Below, in pieces: positions 58,559 to 64,000 of a stretch of DNA of 64,000 nt. Below the pieces are notes generated by a model. It had not been told where the DNA came from. It worked only from the letters and a program-made list of their open reading frames with translations, and made no database searches. Position numbers and translations under genes: made by a program. This stretch comes from Channallabes apus (taxonomy: Eukaryota; Chordata; Actinopteri; Siluriformes; Clariidae): positions 47,389,807 to 47,453,806 of the forward strand of contig CM060107.1 of assembly GCA_030522415.1 (NCBI GenBank), in the 5' to 3' direction. The first letter of the stretch is position 1; the number at the start of each line of letters is the position of its first letter.

Positions 58559-60195
58559 TGCTAACTTCTTAAAAACTTCAACTTTGTTCCATCCTAACTT
58601 TTTACACTTATTTTTTTCCCCCATTTTGATTCGTATAGTGCCTTTTGTGACACAGAAGCTCCATGCCTGAAGCAAACCTCTCTAAGATCTCTAAAGTGGA
58701 ACCTTAAAAGCAAGTAAAAATCAAGAAAAGAAACCCCTTTCCTTTCTGCTCTGGCCTCGGCAGTGGAACATGAGCTCCTAGAGTAGGAACATGATATGAA
58801 ATGATTGAATGAAAGTTAAAATCTATTACACTTAAATGCCAGAAAGTAGAAATCACAAAAAAAGTAAATAAAAACAAGAATAACTCAAAGAGGGCTTAAG
58901 GAACGACATTTCTCCAATATACACTGATCTAGAGCAAGTAAAGGAGGTGTGGTCAGAATATTGCCAGAAATATTGGAGATTGTGTCCATCACAATGTATT
59001 AATCTTTAATTCATTCATATTTAAATATTCAGATATCTGTCTGACACCCATTTTGTCGACTGTATGCTACCATTAAGTGTTTTAATTATCATTACATACA
59101 TATTGAATCAAAATCATCTATGAACATCAGTCGTCAATTTGTGTCAATGGTGTTTAATAATATCAATGGGTTCTCTTTGTTCGTGATACACAATATGGCC
59201 ATACGTTTGCAGACACCGCACTATGACATCCATTCATCCATCCATCCATCTTATCCGAAGTCAGGTTCCAGCAGGGATTTCCAAACTTCTCTGTTCCCGG
59301 CCACCTCAACCAATGTTGACTGGGGATCCCAGCAGCTATTGTACTTTGGGAGTTGGATCAACTTTCTTTTCATCACAATTGATCAAACATCAATAGACTG
59401 AACTTTTTGGATCAACTCTCTTTTCATCAGACCTGAATTTTATTATCTGAATTTTATTATCTGAATTTTAGCGACTTGAATTTTTGCAACCTGAATTTTG
59501 TCGACTTGAATTTGTAAGACTGAAAAATAATAAAGATTGTATTTTTAACGCCTGAAAATATTTTTGAACAGCAATTTATTAACTTGCATATTTTTGCATT
59601 GAATTTTAAATGCTTGAATTACATTTTCACTTGAAATATACAACCACAATAAATTGCAGTGGCAAAAAATTTCAAACATTGTAAATGCTCTAAGGATTTT
59701 TTTCAATTCAGATCAAATTGCAATGCAGAAAAATTCAAACATTTTTATTTCAACACGTTTTTTTTTTCAGTTCATGTAATTCAACCTGCTATTTTGCTTT
59801 CAGGAATTTTGGCACTAATATACTGTACTTCCATACATCACCCTCCTCCAAAGTCATTCCAGTAGAGTTTTGGACATGGCTATTGGGATTCGTGTTCATT
59901 CATCCACAAGAGCAAAACAAGCTGTCTGGACAAGGAGGCCTGGGGTGCAGGCAGCAAGCCAGTTCAGCATTTTAATCTCTGCCTTTTTAACCTTGGTAAA
60001 CCATGTCTTCATGGAGCTCAATTTGTGGACCAGATTTAGACCTTTTAGTTATAGTGATGATAACACAAGAGCATAAACAGACATTCTATTCAAGTGTGTG
60101 CATCCGATTTTGTTTGCAGAGCCACAAATGCGCATAATGGCGAAGCATCCACTAGTACATTTGGTCATACAGTGTATCTCTATCCATACATCCAT
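58559..60195. other. No gene seen; degenerate short repeats
   Basis: A (TCCA)n run at 59231-59248 followed by TTATCCGAAGTCAGGTTCCA looks like the reverse 3' end of a fish LINE. About 59424-59640 holds an irregular array of CTGAATTTTA / CTTGAATTTT phrases spaced about 16 bp. No coding frame of note. Confidence 0.4.
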
Positions 60196-60196
60196 C

Positions 60197-60420
60197 CTAG
60201 AGGTGTCAAGTAACGAAGTACAAATACTTCGTTACATTACTTAAGTAGAAATTTGGGGTATCTACTGTACAGTATACTTTACTGGAGTAATTATTTTTTC
60301 AGCCGACTTTTTACTTCTACTTCTTACATTTTCACGCAATTATCTGTTATATGTCATTCAAAAAACAAACAAACAAAAAAACATCCGGATAAATCGCGCC
60401 ATCTGGATGGAGCGAATTTG
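60197..60420 (+). repeat. Interspersed repeat starting CTAGAGGTGTCAAGTAACG
   Basis: AAGTACAAATACTTCGTTAC is palindromic around GTATTTGTAC-type sequence and precedes TTACTTAAGTAGAAATTTGG and TTTTTACTTCTACTTCTTAC. I recognise this as a common fish interspersed repeat, probably the end of a DNA transposon. The copy is truncated on the right. Confidence 0.5.
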
Positions 60421-60529
60421 ATTGTGGTTGGATGAGAAGTATAAACATACCATTCTGACACCTGAATGGTGATTGCCCTTTTTACGAACGGGGTACGACC
60501 AGTCTAGGCAACATTTACACATGCACTCT

Positions 60530-60695
60530 CACGCTACAGGCATGTTGTGAACGCTAATTAGCTTAATCTACATGTGGGAGGAAACCCACCAAGCACAAAC
60601 ATGCATGAGAACATGCAAACACCATGCACACAGACCCCGAGGCGGGAATCGAACCCGGACCCTGGAGGTGCAAGACGACAGTGCTAACCACTATA
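60530..60695 (-). repeat. tRNA-derived SINE head and core, minus orientation
   Basis: The reversed core (GTGGGAGGAAACCCACCAAG) and reversed tRNA-like head (GAATCGAACCCGGACCCTGG, then GACGACAGTGCTAACCACTA) are present; the 3' domain is absent. Confidence 0.85.
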
Positions 60696-60719
60696 TTATT
60701 GACTATAGTGTATTTCACG

Positions 60720-61640
60720 ATTAATAATACTGACCTACACTACCATACTATCGTACACACCAACCTGTAAATGCTTCACGGTTTATCTCTTTTGCACAAT
60801 AATCATTACTGGTCTACTTTTTGCACTAATTCCTCAATTCTTGCTGTTGTGTTAGGAAATGTTTACAGTTTCTCACTACCGCAACACCATATTATTCTGT
60901 TATATTATTTTGTTATGTTATGCCGTGTTTATTGCATTGTCACTTTGTTGTTGCTCTTGTTTGCACATTTGCACGTGCACTTTATGATGTCTGCAAAACC
61001 TGTAGCCTTTACTTAGCTAGTTAGTTTTGTAAATTTATGTTGTAATTTATGTTAGGTCTATCTGTCTTGTAGGCGGCGCGGTGGTGTAGTGGTTAGCACT
61101 GTCGCCTTGCACCTCCAGTGTCCGGGTTCGATTCCTGGCCAGGCTCGATTCCCGTCTCTGTGTGCATGGAGTTTGCATGTTCTCCCCGTGCTTGGTGGGT
61201 TTCCTCTGGGTACTCCGGTTTCCTCCCACAGTCCAAAGATATGCAGGTTAGGCTAATTGGCGTTCCCAAATTGCCCGTAGTGTGTGATTGGGTGTGTGAA
61301 TGTGCGTATGTGTGTGTGCCCTGCGAAGGATTGGCACCCTGTCCAGGGTGTACCCTGCCTTGTGCCCTAAGCCTCCTGGGATAGGCTCCAGGTCCCCCGC
61401 GACCCTGAATAGAAGGATAAAGCGGTATAGAAGATGAATGAATGAATGCATATCTGTCTTGTCTCTACTAGCCAGCCAACTAGGCCTCTTTAGTTAGCTA
61501 GTTTAGTGTTTCTGTAAATTTATGTTGAAATGTATGTTTCATGTAGCACCTTGGTCCTGGACGAACGTTGTTTCATTTCACTGTGTACTAACTGTATATG
61601 GTTGAAATGACAATAAAGCCTTTTGAACTTGAACTTCTTC
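60720..61640 (+). mobile_element. L1-like LINE 3' end, split by a SINE
   Basis: The left part (CTTTTTGCACTAATTCCTCA; GCACATTTGCACGTGCACTT) and right part (CATGTAGCACCTTGGTCCTG; ACGTTGTTTCATTTCACTGT; TTGAAATGACAATAAAGCC) form one 3' untranslated end of a fish L1-like element, with AATAAA at about 61612. The SINE at 61071-61450 interrupts it. No ORF2 remains. Confidence 0.65.
61071..61450 (+). repeat. Full-length tRNA-derived SINE with 12-bp TSD
   Basis: Complete Mermaid-type SINE: tRNA-like head (GTGTAGTGGTTAGCACTGTC; GGTTCGATTCC), core, TG-rich stretch, 3' domain and GAATn tail. TATCTGTCTTGT flanks it at 61059-61070 and 61451-61462. Confidence 0.95.
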
Positions 61641-62159
61641 AATTTCTTGAAAGCTCACTTCTTTTCTTTGGCTTTTACACCTGGCTGAGACATTTGACCC
61701 TCTTTTATTCTTTTTAATTTTTACTTTTTAGTTAAGTTTAATTGATTATTTATCTTTCATTAAATTGTTTATGCATGATTTTATTTGATTACTGTTTTAT
61801 TACTGTCACTAACTGATTTTTATAGTTATATTTTATTTTATTTGCTTTCATTTTATGCTGTTTAATTCTGGTCGTTTTATTTCTATCATTGTACAGCACT
61901 TCGGTTGTTTTTAAATGTGCTATAAATAAATTTGACTTGACTTGAACTTGAATAATACTTGAAGCTATTCTTATAATTATTTGCTCTTATATATATATAT
62001 AATACTTACTTTTTAGGGATAATTAATTGAGCATAAATGACAAAACTTTTATCCACGCAACGACTCTCTTTCACCGCATACAGGTGTGTTGTATTGTGCG
62101 GTCTCAGGTTCTAATGAGACATATACAGTACAGGTGGTGGTTAGTGACAGATTAGAGAG
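61641..62159. other. No gene seen
   Basis: AT-rich intergenic DNA upstream of htr1b. The stretch ACAGCACTTCGGTTG...AAATGTGCTATAAATAAA near 61892-61931 resembles a fish LINE 3' tail. Confidence 0.4.
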
Positions 62160-62303
62160 TGAGCGCCCACAGCGTGCATGCGCGCGGCTAGATGCGAACG
62201 AGCGAGCGAGCGAGCGTGCGGGCGCGCGCGCGCGTGCGCGAAGGAGCGCATAAAGCAGAGCGCGCGGCTCCGGGAGCATCATTACAACTTCTGAAGTGGA
62301 CCA

Positions 62304-62339
<36 letters not shown>

Positions 62340-62635
62340 AGACACACAGAGAGTCACAGACAGTACACCGAGAGCGCGCGCTATGCCGCACGGACACGCA
62401 GACGGACAGCATGACGGCGGCGCGGAGACGCAGCGCAGAGATTCCCAAGCCGACTCTTTTGCGCACGGAACTTTATAAAAAGAAGAAAGCGCGGCATGCG
62501 AGCAGGCGAACGGAATACCGCCACGTCGAGAAAGTAACGGGATTATGCTGGAAGTTTTGATGATAGTTCGTGTTCTGTTCACGATGGCGCGCAGGAAGCG
62601 CCGAGGATGAGCGCGCGCACGGTGTGAGAGCCGCG
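62160..62635 (+). promoter_or_regulatory. GC-rich promoter/5' UTR of htr1b with (CA)n
   Basis: Composition switches sharply to CpG-rich at about 62160 (GAGCGAGCGAGCGAGCGTGC; GGCGCGCGCGCGCGTGCGCG) and stays high through the gene. A (CA)14-type tract at about 62307-62334 probably lies in the 5' UTR. No TATA box is evident near the GC-rich block; the transcription start cannot be placed. Confidence 0.5.
62383..62478 (+). other. Upstream ORF of 31 codons in the likely 5' UTR
   Basis: ATGCCGCACGG at 62383 opens a frame that closes with TAA at 62476-62478, 157 bases before the receptor start. If the transcript begins upstream it could damp translation. Inference only. Confidence 0.35.
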
Positions 62636-63796
62636 ATGGAGCGTTCTGCCGCCTTCAAGCCGACCCCCGCGGCGTACGGAGAGCTCCTCAACCTCTCGGC
62701 CAACTCCACGGACGCGAACTACACGGGCGAGCCGTCGGAGAAGGGCGCGAGCGTGGTGGCGCAGGCGAGCGCGGCGGTGTTCCTGTCTCTCCTCACGTGC
62801 GCCACGGCTCTCTCTAACGCCTTCGTCATCGCCACCATCTATCAATCCCAAAAACTGCACACACCCGCCAACCTCCTGATCGGCTCGCTGGCTGTCACTG
62901 ACCTCCTGGTGTCTGTCCTGGTGATGCCTGTGAGTGTCGCCTACACCATCAGCCAGACGTGGACGCTGGGTCAGGTGGCGTGCGACCTGTGGCTATCATC
63001 AGACATCACGTGTTGCACGGCGTCCATCCTTCACTTGTGCGTGATCGCGCTCGACCGCTACTGGGCCATCACGGACGCCGTAGGCTACTCCGCCCGGCGG
63101 ACACGTGGCCGGGCGGCCGCCATGATCGCGGGCGCCTGGGTCATCGCCATATCCATCTCTGTGCCACCCTTTTTCTGGCGCCAGATCAAGGCGGACGAAG
63201 AGGTCACCAGCTGCCACGTCAACCAGGACCACATCTTCTACACCATCTACTCTACTTTCGGCGCCTTCTACATCCCCACGCTCCTGCTCGTGGCGCTCTA
63301 CGGTAGGATTTATGTCGAGGCCCGGAAACGTATCTTGAAACAGTCTCCGCACAAGCCGGGCAAGAGGCTGACGTCCGCCCATTTGATCACGCACTCGCCC
63401 GGGTCAGTGGCGTCCACCACATCGCTCACGTACGGCACGGCCGAGCTGACGTCGTACGACGGTACGGCCTCCGTCCCGACCAACAGTCAGGTCAAAGTCA
63501 CCATGTCCGACGCGCTTCTGGAGAAGAAGCGGATCTCTGCGGCACGGGAAAGGAAGGCGACGAAAACTTTAGGGATTATACTCGGGGCTTACATCGTGTG
63601 CTGGCTGCCGTTCTTCATTTACGCGTTAGTCGTGCCTATCTGCACCACGTGCCCGTTTTACCCGGAGCTGTTCGATGTGTTCACGTGGCTCGGCTACCTG
63701 AACTCGCTCATCAACCCTATCATTTACACCATGTCCAACGAGGACTTCAAACAGGCTTTCCATAAACTTATGCGCTTTAACTGCTGCCGATCCTGA
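62636..63796 (+). CDS. htr1b: 5-hydroxytryptamine (serotonin) receptor 1B-like, complete
   Basis: Intronless 386-residue class A GPCR; human 5-HT1B has 390. It is a Gi/o-coupled plasma-membrane receptor that lowers cAMP and serves as autoreceptor and heteroreceptor at nerve terminals. The N-tail has three N-glycosylation sequons (N19, N23, N28). Seven hydrophobic segments run from about 45 to 365. Key residues: TM2 D89; C116 and C193 for the extracellular disulfide; TM3 D123, the amine-binding Asp, in [13 protein letters not shown] at 140-142; CWLPFF at 332-337; T350 in [11 protein letters not shown], where human 5-HT1B has Thr355; NPIIY at 360-364; Cys383-Cys384, a likely palmitoylation site. 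The ATG at 62636 has G at -3 and +4. [13 protein letters not shown] and [12 protein letters not shown] favour 1B; some segments ([20 protein letters not shown]) resemble 1D. The mei4 neighbour supports htr1b. Confidence 0.92.
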   Translation: MERSAAFKPTPAAYGELLNLSANSTDANYTGEPSEKGASVVAQASAAVFLSLLTCATALSNAFVIATIYQSQKLHTPANLLIGSLAVTDLLVSVLVMPVSVAYTISQTWTLGQVACDLWLSSDITCCTASILHLCVIALDRYWAITDAVGYSARRTRGRAAAMIAGAWVIAISISVPPFFWRQIKADEEVTSCHVNQDHIFYTIYSTFGAFYIPTLLLVALYGRIYVEARKRILKQSPHKPGKRLTSAHLITHSPGSVASTTSLTYGTAELTSYDGTASVPTNSQVKVTMSDALLEKKRISAARERKATKTLGIILGAYIVCWLPFFIYALVVPICTTCPFYPELFDVFTWLGYLNSLINPIIYTMSNEDFKQAFHKLMRFNCCRS

Positions 63797-64000
63797 GGAC
63801 GAGACGGTCCGGTCGAACGCGGAGGAACGCGATGAGAATACAAATCATTCGATTAGACTACGACTACAGTCACAACATAGGGTGCAAAACAAATCACTGA
63901 GCATTTATCTTAAACGCAGCCGTGAGATAGGTAAACTTTTAAGTGTCTCTGTGACATTACATCATCATGTTCACATCATTCCAGTCTAGTATTTAAGAAC
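63797..64000 (+). other. Start of htr1b 3' UTR
   Basis: Non-coding DNA after the TGA at 63794-63796. No AATAAA is visible before the window ends. Confidence 0.6.

Noticed and set aside
1504..61200. tRNA genes suggested by A- and B-box sequences in several places
   Set aside because: Each lies at the head of a SINE, followed by the SINE core; the cloverleaf is degenerate.
62570..62635. N-terminal extension of the receptor frame to 62570
   Set aside because: The extra codons start with GTG, not ATG, and include no conserved residues; the ATG at 62636 has good context and gives family length.
62579..63394. Long open frames antisense or out of frame to htr1b (62579-62860 -, 62959-63306 +, 62999-63394 -)
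   Set aside because: They are shadows of a GC-rich coding sequence; compositions are Arg/Gly/His-rich with no domain, and the receptor frame explains the region fully.

Overview
This window is vertebrate nuclear DNA, almost certainly from a teleost fish. The evidence is an intron-containing meiotic gene, an intronless aminergic receptor gene, tRNA-derived SINEs of the Mermaid/DANA (V-SINE) type ending in GAATn tails, many Tc1-like and hAT transposon remnants, and long (TA)n, (CA)n and (GA)n microsatellites. The most frequent SINE looks to me like the version common in ostariophysan fish, perhaps catfish. That is an impression from memory, not a measured result.

Two real protein-coding genes are supported. 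At the right end, 62636-63796 (+) is a complete single-exon class A GPCR of 386 residues, a 5-HT1B-like serotonin receptor (htr1b). On the minus strand, four exons from about 52590 down to 31216 encode most of mei4, a meiotic double-strand-break factor. Splice phases join exactly (G|CC, G|GT, then phase 0) and the protein reads in register with mammalian MEI4. Its last exon(s) were not found and may lie left of the window. MEI4 and HTR1B are also neighbours on human 6q14.1, so this is conserved synteny and it supports htr1b over htr1d. The two genes are transcribed away from each other, with about 10 kb between them.

Layout. 1-2.2 kb: two hAT (BED-finger) remnants and two SINEs. 3.6-4.85 kb: a hAT element carrying a probable solo LTR, then a SINE. 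5-9 kb: mostly plain DNA with a degraded LINE reverse transcriptase. 9-11.2 kb: a Tc1 element split by a MITE, then a SINE. 11-18 kb: quiet DNA with a 65-bp minisatellite. 18.1-19.8 kb: a near-complete Tc1 element. 22.6-25.2 kb: a mariner-like element containing a Tc1 element and a 230-bp palindrome. 31-52.6 kb: the mei4 locus, with introns packed with nested hAT, Tc1 and SINE copies. 52.7-62 kb: intergenic DNA with a diverged duplication, a Tc1 relic, a 1.6-kb TIR element and an L1-like 3' end split by a SINE. 62.2-64 kb: htr1b.

No new multi-gene system was seen. The most striking observation is a 2.2-kb hAT insertion whose 8-bp target duplication lies exactly across a mei4 splice donor, so the donor is copied and still intact on both sides. 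Other points of interest are two hAT copies that both carry the same LTR, an 80-residue ORF joining a BED-finger remnant to a hAT dimerisation tail, and a possible small spliced transcript antisense to mei4.
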